64,000 nucleotides of DNA from Eubacterium sp. AF16-48 (GCF_003479405.1 NZ_QUHB01000009.1:1-64000), one strand, 5' to 3'. Shown: positions 47,420 to 59,164, counted from the stretch's first letter. The notes: generated by a model from the sequence alone, not told the origin. Translations and numbers: made by a program.

Positions 47420-48214
47420 TTATTTTTCCTTTACACTTTTTTCCAAAGCTTCAACTACAGGTTCTAATATGTACTCTATTATTCTCCTTTGACCAATGTT
47501 TACATCTACAGTACATGTCATTCCATTCATAAGATTTATTTTTTTATTATCATATTTATTAATCTTTATTTCCGAGGCAAAGCAATAATCTTCCTGTGCA
47601 TTCAGTTCTGCAACTCTATTAATTTGGATTACTTCCCCTTCTACCATTCCATAATCACCATAAGAGTATGCATCAAGCTTAATATTTACTTTGTCCCCCA
47701 ATTCAATATCTGCAATATCCTTGTTAGAAATATTAATCTTAACCTTATAATCGCTGTTATTAGGTATTACTTTTAATAATTCCTGATTCATTTGTACTGC
47801 AGAACCAACGGATAGATCCGACATATTCGTAACTATTCCTTCTTTTTCTGAATTGATTTCTATTACTTTTCCACTTTCGTCAACTAAATCAAGTATTTTA
47901 TCTCCCCTTTTTATTGTATCATCATCTTTTACATATACTTTATCAATTCTCCCAGTATAATAGCTAACAACAGATGTTAATCCTTTTGAAGAAGCTACAA
48001 CACCTCTGCATTCATTCACAACGTCTACTTTACTAAAATATGACCAAATCAATACCGATATAATCATCAAAAAACTTGTCCATATAACGACCATTGCACC
48101 CTTATTTGTCGGTTTTTCTATAATTTCAATCAATCCTGGCATAAAATCATACTCTAACTTTTTCCTATTCTTTTTTGACTGTTTTACTAAATACTCAAGT
48201 CTGTCATTATCCAT
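47420..48214 (-). CDS. HlyD-type membrane fusion protein of a type I secretion system
   Basis: This 264-residue protein has a cytoplasmic N-terminus, one membrane helix (about 42-62), a lipoyl/barrel-sandwich segment (about 80-140) and a C-terminal beta-barrel region (about 150-235). It lacks the long helical hairpin of HlyD (about 480 residues), which docks to TolC, as expected in a single-membrane cell. The start at ATG 48214 uses GAGGTGAT and overlaps the ABC gene by 8 bp. It is the last gene of the RTX operon. Confidence 0.85.
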   Translation of the reverse strand: MDNDRLEYLVKQSKKNRKKLEYDFMPGLIEIIEKPTNKGAMVVIWTSFLMIISVLIWSYFSKVDVVNECRGVVASSKGLTSVVSYYTGRIDKVYVKDDDTIKRGDKILDLVDESGKVIEINSEKEGIVTNMSDLSVGSAVQMNQELLKVIPNNSDYKVKINISNKDIADIELGDKVNIKLDAYSYGDYGMVEGEVIQINRVAELNAQEDYCFASEIKINKYDNKKINLMNGMTCTVDVNIGQRRIIEYILEPVVEALEKSVKEK

Positions 48215-50321
48215 TAATATCACCTCGCAGTTGCATATTATATAATTTACAATATATACCTTTTTCCTCCATTAAATTTTCATGCGTATCAAACTCAACC
48301 ACCCTCCCTCTATCAATAGTCATAATTCTATCTGTGTTTTTCAAGGTAGATATTCTATGAGCAATGATGATTACTGTACGACCTCTACATATGTCTTCTA
48401 TATTATTCTGAATAATACTTTCCGATTCATAATCAAGTGCAGATGTAGCTTCATCAAATATCAGTATTCTAGGATTATTTACTATAGCTCTAGCAATAGC
48501 TATTCGTTGCTTTTGACCTCCAGACAATCCAACGCCTTTCTCTCCAATTATAGTATCATATCCATTTTGCATCTCCGATATAAATTCATGAGCACCGGCA
48601 ATTTTACTTGCCTTTATTATTTGTTCCATTGAAGCTTCAGGACAATGAATTGATATATTGTATGCAATAGAGCCTGTAAACACAAAATTTTCCTGTAAAA
48701 CAATTCCAATCTGTCCTCGTAACCACGCTGTGTCTACCATTGAAATATCATACCCATCAATAAGTACTTTCCCTTTTTCAGGAATATACATTCTCTGAAG
48801 CAATTTAGATACGGTACTTTTTCCAGAACCGCTCTTGCCTACAATTCCTATAACCTCACCTTCATTAATTCGAAATGACATATCATCAATAACTAACGGT
48901 GTATCAATTCTATATCTAAATCCTACATGGTCAAATACAATTTTCCCTTCAATATTGGGCATGGAAACTGTATTTTTAACAAAATTTTCCCGTTTAGCAT
49001 TAAATATATCTCCAATTCGCTTTACTGAAAGAGACGCCTGTTGATACTCCTGCCATAACTGCACAAAACGTAGTATCGGCTCACTTACTCTACTTGCCAG
49101 CATCCTAAAAGCAACTAACTGTCCAACTGTGAAATTACCATCCATTACTTCCAGTGCTCCTAAAAATAGTATTAATAAATCAAAATTTTTTTGTATAAAT
49201 CTGCTTAAATTATTGGCAACATTGGCAATCATAGAAGTCTTATAACTTGCTTTTACATATTCAGCCTGCAAATTACCCCATTTTTCTTCCAGTTTTGGTT
49301 CTAAGGCAAAAGATTTTACAGTTTGAACAGCGGATACACTCTCTACTAAAAATGCCTGTGCATCAGCCCCACTATTGTATTTTTCATCCAGACTTTTCTT
49401 AAACATTGGTGTAATGACTAAAGAAAGTATTGCAAAAATAGGTAAAGAAAATAAAACAACCAATGATAATTTTGTACTATAAATGAACAATACAACAATG
49501 TAAATAATTACGAAAAATAAATCTATTAGTGATGACAATGGCGTACCTGTTAAAAAACTTCTTATATTTTCCAATTCTCTCACCCTGGCAATTGTATCAC
49601 CTACTCTCCGACTCTCAAAATATTTTAAAGGGAGAGCAAACAAATGCTTAAATAATCTGTCACTTAGTACAACATCTATTCTATTTGTTGTATGAGTAAA
49701 CACATAATTTTTCGTTAAATTTAGTACAAGTTCAAATATATAACTTATTGCTAATCCCACGGTTAAAACATATAAAGTCGACTTACTAAAATGAACAAGA
49801 ACCTTGTCAACCACAATTTGCGTCATCATTGGTGATAACAATCCTAATAATTGTATAATTAATGCCGCTACAAGTACACTTATAAGTTGCCCTTTAAATT
49901 TATATATTGTAGGCAAGAACCACTTGAAACCAAATTTAATTTTTCTATTTTCTTTTCCCTTTTTCGAAATTATTATTGCTATACCGCCCCAATTTTCATA
50001 AAACTCTTTTAGCTCAATTAATTTTGTTTCCTTAGTTTCAGTATTTGAAATCATAATATGATTCTTGTTCTTCGTTATGATAACAAAATTATTATCCTTC
50101 ATCTTAGCAATAATAGGAATATTTAATTTATCTATATTATTTAACTTTTTACTCTTAATTAGTTTGCATTTAAGATTTAAATATTTTCCCATACCAAGAA
50201 TTTTTTCCTCATCAAAGTTCTTATTTGCTGTATTAGTCAAATGCTGAATTGTCTCATTATTCATCTTTATTCCCCAATACTGAACTATTGTTATAAAGCA
50301 AGTTAATCCACTGTTATTCAT
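48207..50321 (-). CDS. HlyB-type ABC exporter with degenerate C39-like domain
   Basis: This 704-residue exporter starts at ATG 50321, five bases after GGAGG; a longer TTG start is rejected. Residues 1-125 form a C39-like domain in which the catalytic positions appear replaced: SGLTC in place of the usual CGxxC, NNFVIITK where HFVVL is expected, and SN for DP. This is the non-peptidase form used by HlyB to bind RTX substrates. Six membrane helices follow (about 155-440), then an ATPase domain with GKSGSGKSTVSK, LSGGQKQRIAIARA and ILIFDEATSALD. It would export the adjacent RTX protein without cleaving a leader. Confidence 0.92.
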   Translation of the reverse strand: MNNSGLTCFITIVQYWGIKMNNETIQHLTNTANKNFDEEKILGMGKYLNLKCKLIKSKKLNNIDKLNIPIIAKMKDNNFVIITKNKNHIMISNTETKETKLIELKEFYENWGGIAIIISKKGKENRKIKFGFKWFLPTIYKFKGQLISVLVAALIIQLLGLLSPMMTQIVVDKVLVHFSKSTLYVLTVGLAISYIFELVLNLTKNYVFTHTTNRIDVVLSDRLFKHLFALPLKYFESRRVGDTIARVRELENIRSFLTGTPLSSLIDLFFVIIYIVVLFIYSTKLSLVVLFSLPIFAILSLVITPMFKKSLDEKYNSGADAQAFLVESVSAVQTVKSFALEPKLEEKWGNLQAEYVKASYKTSMIANVANNLSRFIQKNFDLLILFLGALEVMDGNFTVGQLVAFRMLASRVSEPILRFVQLWQEYQQASLSVKRIGDIFNAKRENFVKNTVSMPNIEGKIVFDHVGFRYRIDTPLVIDDMSFRINEGEVIGIVGKSGSGKSTVSKLLQRMYIPEKGKVLIDGYDISMVDTAWLRGQIGIVLQENFVFTGSIAYNISIHCPEASMEQIIKASKIAGAHEFISEMQNGYDTIIGEKGVGLSGGQKQRIAIARAIVNNPRILIFDEATSALDYESESIIQNNIEDICRGRTVIIIAHRISTLKNTDRIMTIDRGRVVEFDTHENLMEEKGIYCKLYNMQLRGDING

Positions 50322-50338
50322 TTTTTCCTCCAAAACTA

Positions 50339-50362
50339 ACCCACAACAATAATGTTGTGGGT
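50339..50362 (-). terminator. attenuator hairpin between the RTX gene and the exporter gene
   Basis: ACCCACAAC and GTTGTGGGT form a perfect 9-bp stem, followed by TTAGTTTT on the minus strand. It lies between the RTX stop codon (50373) and the exporter ribosome site, and would give less exporter than substrate, as in hly operons. Confidence 0.55.
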
Positions 50363-50372
50363 CTTATAAAAC

Positions 50373-53300
50373 TTAAGCTTTTTTTATCCAAAAATTATCT
50401 GTGAAAATTTTTATATCATCGTTATTTGCACCATTCTTCAATTGTGCTATTCCAGCTTCATCAGACAATGTAGACCAATTATCAACTAATAACTGCGCCA
50501 TATTACTATTGAGAGAATTATAAATAACATCTCCCGCATCCGATATTTTGGATTCGTCAATCATCGCACCCTCCATTTTATATCGATTATTTTTCTCGCC
50601 ATATGGTTCAACTAATGATGAGAACGGTGCTATCTTATCTCTATCCTTAATAATATTTCGGAATTCATCTGCGTTCAAAACAGTTCCGTCTGCAAATTCT
50701 GCAGAAAACTGTCTGGCATATGAATTCTTGTTATAATTCTTACAGATAATAATTTTATTTGTATTAGCATTTTTTATAATAAGGTTATCCAATAAGCTTT
50801 CAAAAGTGACGTCATTTAAATTTATATTACTTTCAAATTTTAACGTATTATACCCCTTTTCATCAGCAATAACTGTTATTCCATCTGATTTGTCTATTAC
50901 ATAAATGTCATTTCCGTTTCCACCTTCTACATAATTACTTCCGGCATTTGGATAAATTATATCATCACCATTCTCACCGTATATTTCATCATTTCCGGTT
51001 CCACCATAAATAGTGTCATTGTCATTTCCACCATATATTAAGTCATCTCCATTTCCTCCATTTATGTAATCATCTCCATTTCCTCCATAAATACAATCAT
51101 TTCCTTCATCACCTTTGATTGTGTCATTACCATCTCTTCCATATAACAGATCATCTCCGGCTCCACCTGATAATGTATCATCTCCAGCTCCAGCATCTAT
51201 CTTGTCATAACCATTACCTGCATATAACGTATCTGCAAGGCTACTTCCATAAATAACGTCATCACCCGATTTTGCATCAATACTTCCTCCCGGAACAGCA
51301 ACATATAGCGTTTCTGCTTCATTTGTTCCTTCAAGGTTTCTGGCTATTCCATTTTGATCCAAAATATCAATTACCTCATCATTTGAAAATTTCAATTTGA
51401 ATTTTCTATGTCTTTCCTGATAAACAAAATTACTTAAAACTACTCTTGTATTGCTATCCTTAATATTAATTATAAAATCTGCAGACGCTGACTCACATTG
51501 TAATTCATCCATAGAAATATCATCAATAAATTCAAGCGTATTAATACCATTAATATCCGAAATGTACACCGTATCATAATTTCTTCCTACTATGTATACA
51601 TCATCTCCATCATTTCCATTCAATGTATCTGTTCCAGCTCCGGCGTCAAGAACATCATTTCCATTTCCCCCATTTATACAATCATCTCCACTATCTCCAA
51701 ATAGGTAATCATCTCCATCACCACCGTGTATGATATCATTTCCATCATCACCATGAACTATATCATTACCTGCATCTCCATATAATTTATCATTATCATT
51801 TCCTCCGTATATTTCATCATCACCACCATTTCCACTAATACAATCTTCTCCTGAATCTCCATATAATACATCCATAAACGCCGAACCATTTACCCTATCA
51901 TCGCCTCCATTACCATGTATCGTACTTCCATCAAAAATAGCTGTCATAGTATCTTTTTCTTCGGTTCCGAAAAGAGCCTTAAGATAACCTTCTTCCCCGT
52001 TTAAATTAATCTTTGTCCCATCATTAAGCATTAATGTATACATCCTATATGTCTCATCGTAGCAATAGTTAGAAATAATCACCTTAGAATTATTTTTGTT
52101 ACACTTAATAACCAAATCATTTAATACACGTTCAAATATCAGATCATTTATTGATATTTTATCCAAATATTTTATAAAGTTACTGCCTTTATTATCTGAA
52201 ATTGTTGTAATTTGACTGCCCATTATTTCATATATATCATCTCCGGATGCACCATTAAGTCTGTTTGTTCCTGAGGCTCCATTTAGAATGTCATTTCCTT
52301 CTTCTCCAAATAATATATCATCTCCTGAACCACCATAGAGTTTGTCATCCCCTGCACCTCCATAAAGCGTATCCTTTCCAACATTTCCGTATAATGTATC
52401 ATCATCCGCCCCCCCGAATAATATGTCATTTCCCAGTTCTCCGTATAGTATATCATCTCCTGAATTTCCATCTAACGTGTCATTTCCCAATCCTCCATAA
52501 AGTATATCGCTACCATTTGTTCCATACACCCTATCGTCTCCGTCTCCTGCATTTACTATTGAATTGTTAAAGATTGAATGCATCACATCTGAATCATTTG
52601 TTCCCACCAAATTTCTAAGAATGCCATTCTCATCATTTAATGAAATTTTTTCACCATTGTCAAAAAACAATGTATAGTTTCTATAGTCTTGAGAATTTAC
52701 AAATCGTTCAATAGTTATAGTATTTTTTCCCTTTACATTAATTATCAAATCGGAATTTGTGGTTTCATATTGTAAATCCTCCTTTCTTACACTCTTAGGC
52801 AATTTTATTATATTTTCACCTGAATAATCCGTTATTTTATTAACACTATTCTCGTCTAAAATAATATATGTATCATCCCCCTTATCTCCAGACAAATTAT
52901 TTTTACCACTATCAGCTGTCAATATATCATTTCCATATCCGCCTGAAATAGTGTCATTCCCACTTCCACTATATAAAATATCATCGCCTGCTTCACCATA
53001 CAACTTATCATTACCTGCTCCACCATACATAACATCATTATCTTCCCCACCGTATATAACGTCATTATCTGCTTCACCATAAATTGTATCATTTCCATAT
53101 CCACCTGAAATAATGTCATTTCCGTTTCCACCAAAGATACGGTCATCGCCTTTACCCGAATTAAGTTTATCATTACCTTCTCCTCCAAAAATAACATCTT
53201 CATTAACACTGCCAACTACTGTGTCATTTCCAAGGTTCCCCTTTACAACTGTGTTTTTGTTTTCAATAGTGATAATATCATCTTTGGTTGTACCATCCAT

Positions 53301-54788
53301 AATCACTTCATCTCCATTAATAGTTGTTGTGACCCCATCTCCATTAATAGTTAAAACGTAACTCTCTAATGTTCCCATTAATATATCTTCCAAACGGATA
53401 TTAACATCATTGTCAAATTTTAATACGTAATTAGCATTTTTTTCCGAACCAATACAGTCATTAATTCTCATATCTATATCCGTGCTTTTTGCACTTATAT
53501 ACAAATGGTTTTTATCTTTTGTAAAGGTTAAATCTTCCAGTGTTATTCCATCTACAAACTGTATTATATTTTCCCCAACACTGTCTGACACATATACTTT
53601 ATTTGACGCTTTTCCAATTACATAAGTATCATCTCCAGCTTCTCCTTTCAATGAATTATTACCGCCCTGATCATATAGAACGTCATTACCGTTACCTCCA
53701 TGCAATGTATCTGTTCCCAAACCACTATAAAGTATGTCGTCTCCATCATCTCCGTATAGTTGATCATCTCCAAGTCCACCGTATATATTATCATTTCCAT
53801 TCTTTCCATTTAGCGTGTCATTTCCACTGTCACCATATAGAACATCATTGTGATTATTACCTTTCAGAACGTCATCGCCCATTCCACCATATAAAGTGCT
53901 TTCAACTTCAGCTGCATACAAGTAATCATCCTCATCAGATCCTCTTAAAACTCTTACAGGAGCATCTTTTTCGTTTAGATTAAGACTTGTTCCGTCAGCA
54001 AACTGTAATGTAAATTGCTCTAACATACACCCTTCTTTAGAGCTGATAATGTCATTTATTGTTATGGTTTCACCTGTTTCTTTGATTGTTATTATAAAAT
54101 TTCTGTTGGTATCGCTAAACATCAAGTCTCCGACTGTTATTCCTTCAGAAAATTTCAAGACACTATTTCCTGCTGCATCATTGATGACCTTATCGCCATT
54201 TCCTTTTGTAATGATATATACATCATTTCCGGCTTCTCCATTTAATATATCATTACCGGTTTCTCCGTCTAATATATCATTTCCTTTTCCACCATTTAAT
54301 GTGTCATCTCCTGAACCTCCATAAAGAATGTCTTCTCCATCATCCCCATTCAATTTATCATTTTGTGCACCGCCATAAAGAGTATCATTCTCAGTTCCTC
54401 CGGACAGGTAATCATTTCCATCGTTTCCATAAAGGATGTCTGAACCGGCGTTTCCTCTCAGTTCATCACTCCCTTCACCTCCATAAAGGATGTCTTCGCC
54501 TTTATTTCCATATAAATAGTCATCTCCGGCATTACCATAGAGTTTTGTATCCATTTCACTTGCATAAATACTTTGTCCCTTATCACTACCCTCTAATCTT
54601 CTGATAGGGCCATTTTCAGAATCCAGCTTAATCTCTGTTCCGTCAGCAAACTGTAACATAAATTGCTCTAACATACACCCTTCTTTAGAGCCGACAATGT
54701 CATTTATTGTTATGGTTTCACCTGTCTCTTTGATTGTTATTATAAAATTTCTGTTGGTATCGCTAAACATCAGGTCTCCAGTCAGCAA
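50373..54788 (-). pseudogene. C-terminal part of a split RTX protein (secretion signal end)
   Basis: The frame is open from the junction at 54788 to 50373 (1471 codons). It has no plausible initiation site: the first NTG is a TTG without ribosome site inside the duplicated segment. It alternates blocks of GGxGxD nonapeptide calcium-binding repeats with about seven beta domains of the haemolysin-type calcium-binding related family (for example VLKFSEGITVGDLMF). The last ~90 residues lack repeats and would hold the uncleaved type I secretion signal. It is the continuation of 54763-58650; removal of one 139-bp duplicate copy makes one frame of 2712 codons. In the given sequence this half is probably untranslated. 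Confidence 0.8.
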
Positions 54789-54919
54789 ACTGTAACATAA
54801 ATTGCTCTAACATACACCCTTCTTTAGAGCCGATAATGTCATTTATTGTTGTGATTTCACCTGTTTCTTTGATTGTTATTATAAAATTTCTGTTGGTATC
54901 GCTAAACATCAGGTCTCCG
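54642..54919 (-). repeat. 139-bp tandem duplication that shifts the RTX reading frame
   Basis: Copy 1 is 54642-54780 and copy 2 is 54781-54919. They differ at only about five positions. A third, dispersed relative is near 53994-54132 within the neighbouring module. 139 is 46 codons plus one base, so the second copy throws the frame off by one: the upstream product ends QFADWRPDV and the downstream frame begins with no start. At the junction the minus strand reads GCTGACTGGAGACC; a clean fusion would read GCTGACGGAGACC and stay in frame. Confidence 0.92.
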
Positions 54920-57900
54920 ACTGTTATTCCTTCAGAAAATTTTAAGACACTATTTCCTGCTGTATCATTGATGACCTTATTGCCATTTCCTCTTGTAATG
55001 ATATATATATCATTTCCGGCTTCTCCATTTAATATATCATTACCGGTTCCTCCGTCTAATATGTCATTGCCTTTTCCACCATTTAATGTATCATCTCCTG
55101 AACCTCCATAAAGAAAGTCATCTCCATCATCTCCATATAATGTATCAATTCCTTCCCCTCCATATATAGTATCATTTCCGGCATTACCACTTAATGTATC
55201 TCTACCACCTTCACCATAAAGTATATCGTCATCCTCATTTCCTCTAATATCGTCATTAGAATCCCCACCATAGATTATATCATTGCCTTCATTTCCAATA
55301 AGTGTATCACTACCTTCTCCGCCATAAATCACGTCGTCTCCGGCATCCCCTCTTATATAATCCTTGCCATTCTCACCAAAGAGTTTATCGTTTCCCTGTG
55401 CTCCATAAATACTATCTCTTCCCTCTCCGCCATGAATGACGTCTGCCTCTTTTGATCCATTTATTATGTCATCGCCTGAACCTGCGTTTATTTCCTCTCC
55501 ATTTGCAGAAACAGTAATTTTATCATCATATTCCGTTCCTTTTGTCCTATCCTTAACTAAATCTGTATCCATTGGGTTTATTTTTGAGCCATCTGAAAAT
55601 TGGAAATTTATTTTTCTATAAGATGAGCCTGAAACAAAATTTTTAACTATAACTTTATCCTCACATTCTTCTACACTAATTTCCAGATCTGTCCCGTTGA
55701 TGGAACAATTAAGATTCGAAAAACCAATTTTCTCCCCAAAAAGAATTGTTTCCTGACCTTCCCAATCATCTTCAATAATTGTTTTATCTCCCGAATATAA
55801 ATTATATACATATGTATCATCACCTTCCCCACCATACAATGTGTCGTTGCCAGATCCACCATCTAATATATCATTCCCATGATTACCATAAAGCACATCA
55901 TCATTTTCGTCTCCATATAACTTGTCATCCCCAAATCCACCAGATAATGTATCTTCTCCTGAACCTCCATATAATATATCATCTCCATCATACCCATAGA
56001 CCAGATCATCACCACCGTAGCCGTAAAGGATATCGTCCCTATCAGTTCCCTTTATTAAATCATTTGATGCACATTTTACAATGGTTTCGTAATCTTTCCC
56101 TATTCCTGACACTTTTTTAATAAAGCTGTCCATATTTTCTTTGGAAATCATTCCTGAACCATATAATGTATCCATAAAATCAGAAAGCTTTTTCTTTGCC
56201 AACTCCGGATTCTTCTCATTAATTTCTTCTACAATATCTCCAATACCCGCATAATCAAATACAAGTTCCTCGTTTTCTTCATCATAATCAAACGTCACAC
56301 CAACAAATAAATCTTTATAATCACACTGCAACTTTAACTGATAATAATATATATCAACTAATTGACTATATGCTTTTTCCAATTTTTCAGCTGCTGCTTC
56401 AACCGGATTTCTACCACCTACCTGATGTGTAAATTCCTGACCTAAAAATTCCTCAATTGCTTCGAGTCTTCTTGCATCTTTCATTTTGCTTCCCCTACTA
56501 TATGGGTCAACATCATAAACTCCTGACCATCTCATAACCAATTCAGATACAATCTGTCTTCTTGTTATTTCATCTGTTTCATTTGCAAATCGTTTCACGA
56601 GATTTTGTAACTTTCCCGTTTTTTCCCTAAGCATTGCCTGATGCAATGTATTTACTTTACCTGTTCCTTTTAATTCAGGTAATGCAAAAACATCTTTTGT
56701 CTCTTCTAATATTACATAATCATCATTGTGTATTACTGTGTCAACACTATCCATTTCAAACCATACATCATGTATATCAAACTCTTTTCCGTTAAAATCT
56801 GTATATGTACTAACCTGATTATGTTCATTTCCCATATCATCCACAGCGTATTGTTCTGAATAATTTAAATTTATAGATTTGATTCCTGCCTGTTTTAATG
56901 ATAATAACTCTCCGTCTTCTGTTTTACCATTGCTGTTTACATCCCTCCATACCTGTATCTTTGAATACATAGCATCTTTTTCATCCATCACTCCATCTGC
57001 ATTGTTATCATAATTTGCAAGAGCTAAGAATCCATTTGCTGCAATTTCATCTTCTGATATGCTTGACGCATTACCAAATAACTCATTTCCTCCATCAATT
57101 TTGCCATTACCATTTTCATCAAATACAAGAAGACCATCATCACTGCCTACCCAGCCCATAGCCTCTGCACTTTTATCTCCATCAAAATCAAAATGGACGT
57201 TGTTCTTTAATGATATTGTTTCTATACCATCACCATCCAAATCAACAATTAATGGATCAACACGCTGAGCAAGTGCCTCCTTGAACCAATCAAAAATACT
57301 GTACGCCATGTCATTCACACATTCTCCAAGTTTAGATCCCACCCAAAATTCAAATAATTCTAATGTAACAAATGCGACAACACCTGCAGCCGGACAGATT
57401 GCTGTTCCTGCTACCATTGCCAAATATAGGTTTGCCGGTTCCATCAATCCTGTAATTACAGAACCACCTGCTATTTCTGCAAAAAAGCCTGTTATTTCTT
57501 TACACGCTTCCTCCTTTTGACCATTCTGATATTTTTCTGCTGCACTGATTATCGTAGATGCTCCCCATGCAACAAAAAATACTGTGCCCGCATATTTTAC
57601 CGCTTTACTCACTTTAGAAATTCCGGATAATGTCTTCTCTATCTCTGCTATTTTAGTTGCATATTGTTTGCAAGCTCTCGGACTACCTAACTCTTTATAT
57701 TTTTGTAATGCATCTTTCAGAATGCTCTTTTGAGATTCAGTAAATACTTTTCCCTTATATCGTTCATTGTATATTTTCTCCAGTTCGCCAAGTTCCCGTT
57801 TTATATCAATGTCTGTTATTGCATCACTGATATCCATGTTTTTTGTATTTCGGGAGAAATCCATATTATCCTTTTCTGTTACATATGAAGTTCCACCACC

Positions 57901-58650
57901 TACTTTAGAACTATCCACCTTATACACTACAATATTTCCATTATTATCATATCCAATTGTGATATCAATGTCTTTCATAAATTGACCTGTTTTATGTGCA
58001 AACCATTCTTGATAAAACATTTTTGCTTCCATTTCATCCTTAAATCCATAACGTTTTGAATTATGAACGATTTCCTTTATTGTTTCTGTACTCTCTCCCC
58101 ATATAGATTTTACTTTCGGATTATTCAATAAAGCATCAAATTCCGTTCTTAAAAAAACCTTATTAGGATTTAATTCCCACATTAAAGGTTTCACATCCCC
58201 TGCTGCCACTTCAAGCATCAGTCTTTTTGATGTATAATCACTTAGATTTAAAACACCACTGCCCTCTTTAATTTCTAACAAGCCATCCTTTCCTCCATAA
58301 AGAACAAGTTTTGCATTTTCTATGCCAATCTTATTCCCTAATGCTATACCTAATGGTTTATCATTAATTAAATTTCCCAATTCCGTGCTACTAATATATT
58401 GATATTTTTTTTCTTTACTCAATGCTTCGGCTACTTTATAAAGTGGAAGCCACGCCTCTCCCACCTTGGCGCCTCCACAGTAAGGAAGTACTTCTCCTGT
58501 CACTCCGTTAAAACTTTCCCTATTCAAAAATTTTTCCAATGCTCTGGTAAATTCCACCAAACTAGATTCCGTAATTTCTCCTTCATTATCGTGCTTTAAA
58601 CCATCATATCCTTCAATAAACTCTATTGTTCTTTCTGCTAACTGACTCAT
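54763..58650 (-). CDS. N-terminal part of a split giant RTX protein
   Basis: The ATG at 58650 follows AGAGGG. The 1295 residues comprise a unique N-terminal region (1-340) without a signal peptide, a hydrophobic Gly/Ala-rich stretch (about 355-440) that could insert in membranes, an EF-hand-like calcium segment (about 465-545; DLDGDGIETI, FDENGNGKIDGGNELFG) like that of FrpC-type proteins, a helical region (about 640-860), and RTX nonapeptide repeats from about 870 separated by two related beta domains. It stops nine residues after a duplicated segment (QFADWRPDV). As given, the product lacks the secretion signal and most repeats. The intact protein would be about 2700 residues. Confidence 0.85.
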   Translation of the reverse strand: MSQLAERTIEFIEGYDGLKHDNEGEITESSLVEFTRALEKFLNRESFNGVTGEVLPYCGGAKVGEAWLPLYKVAEALSKEKKYQYISSTELGNLINDKPLGIALGNKIGIENAKLVLYGGKDGLLEIKEGSGVLNLSDYTSKRLMLEVAAGDVKPLMWELNPNKVFLRTEFDALLNNPKVKSIWGESTETIKEIVHNSKRYGFKDEMEAKMFYQEWFAHKTGQFMKDIDITIGYDNNGNIVVYKVDSSKVGGGTSYVTEKDNMDFSRNTKNMDISDAITDIDIKRELGELEKIYNERYKGKVFTESQKSILKDALQKYKELGSPRACKQYATKIAEIEKTLSGISKVSKAVKYAGTVFFVAWGASTIISAAEKYQNGQKEEACKEITGFFAEIAGGSVITGLMEPANLYLAMVAGTAICPAAGVVAFVTLELFEFWVGSKLGECVNDMAYSIFDWFKEALAQRVDPLIVDLDGDGIETISLKNNVHFDFDGDKSAEAMGWVGSDDGLLVFDENGNGKIDGGNELFGNASSISEDEIAANGFLALANYDNNADGVMDEKDAMYSKIQVWRDVNSNGKTEDGELLSLKQAGIKSINLNYSEQYAVDDMGNEHNQVSTYTDFNGKEFDIHDVWFEMDSVDTVIHNDDYVILEETKDVFALPELKGTGKVNTLHQAMLREKTGKLQNLVKRFANETDEITRRQIVSELVMRWSGVYDVDPYSRGSKMKDARRLEAIEEFLGQEFTHQVGGRNPVEAAAEKLEKAYSQLVDIYYYQLKLQCDYKDLFVGVTFDYDEENEELVFDYAGIGDIVEEINEKNPELAKKKLSDFMDTLYGSGMISKENMDSFIKKVSGIGKDYETIVKCASNDLIKGTDRDDILYGYGGDDLVYGYDGDDILYGGSGEDTLSGGFGDDKLYGDENDDVLYGNHGNDILDGGSGNDTLYGGEGDDTYVYNLYSGDKTIIEDDWEGQETILFGEKIGFSNLNCSINGTDLEISVEECEDKVIVKNFVSGSSYRKINFQFSDGSKINPMDTDLVKDRTKGTEYDDKITVSANGEEINAGSGDDIINGSKEADVIHGGEGRDSIYGAQGNDKLFGENGKDYIRGDAGDDVIYGGEGSDTLIGNEGNDIIYGGDSNDDIRGNEDDDILYGEGGRDTLSGNAGNDTIYGGEGIDTLYGDDGDDFLYGGSGDDTLNGGKGNDILDGGTGNDILNGEAGNDIYIITRGNGNKVINDTAGNSVLKFSEGITVGDLMFSDTNRNFIITIKETGEITTINDIIGSKEGCMLEQFMLQFADWRPDV

Positions 58651-58747
58651 TTTGCCCTCTTTTCATTTAATATTCTAACGTTTTTTCATATAACATAAGC
58701 TTTCTCAAACTAAACTTCTAAATTAATTATCTCGCTCTAGATTTTTA

Positions 58748-59164
58748 TTAATTTACAATCTCAATTTTTCGATTTTCAAAAGCTTTGTCCAAAAATATTT
58801 CTAATGCATTTCTCATTGCTTCAATAACATACTCTTCCTCTTTCTTTAGCACTTCATCTACCCTAAATTCTTTATATTCTACGTAAAGTACAAATTTGTC
58901 TTCATAATAGTCATATTTTATAGTATTAACTATATTTTTATATATAAAATTTGCCACTTGGGGACCATCTACTCCCTCCAGCACCAACCCTAACGGAGCG
59001 TCATTATCCACAAAATACATCCCCTTTTCCTTATCATAAACCCAATACACCACATCTACCATTCCACCATGATACACCCTATTAATATGAAAAGATTCAA
59101 TAAATTTTCTGTCTTCCTCTGTTATCTTTTCATAAACAAAATTAAATTTTTTTGTTTCCATCAT
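58748..59164 (-). CDS. 138-residue paralog 1 upstream of the RTX gene
   Basis: This small soluble acidic protein has no signal peptide and belongs to no family I recognise. It is one of four tandem paralogs; shared blocks are KKFNFV, EEDRKFIESF, YHGG or YHSG, DKEKGMYF, LGLVLEGV and NFIYKNIVNTIKY. It lies 98 bp before the RTX gene at the position of hlyC in hly operons, but shows none of the HlyC acyltransferase motifs I know. Possible roles are immunity, chaperone or regulation of the RTX protein. It is most similar to paralog 4 (60572-60988), with which it also shares its upstream region. Confidence 0.7.
   Translation of the reverse strand: MMETKKFNFVYEKITEEDRKFIESFHINRVYHGGMVDVVYWVYDKEKGMYFVDNDAPLGLVLEGVDGPQVANFIYKNIVNTIKYDYYEDKFVLYVEYKEFRVDEVLKKEEEYVIEAMRNALEIFLDKAFENRKIEIVN

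Noticed and set aside
50373..54788. An independent second RTX gene starting at 54788
   Set aside because: The start would be a TTG inside the duplicated segment without ribosome site, and frame arithmetic fits one interrupted gene.
50373..58650. Long plus-strand and alternative-frame open frames, many rich in His, Leu or Pro
   Set aside because: They are shadows of the GGxGxD repeats on the other strand; they lack ribosome sites and have repeat-derived composition.
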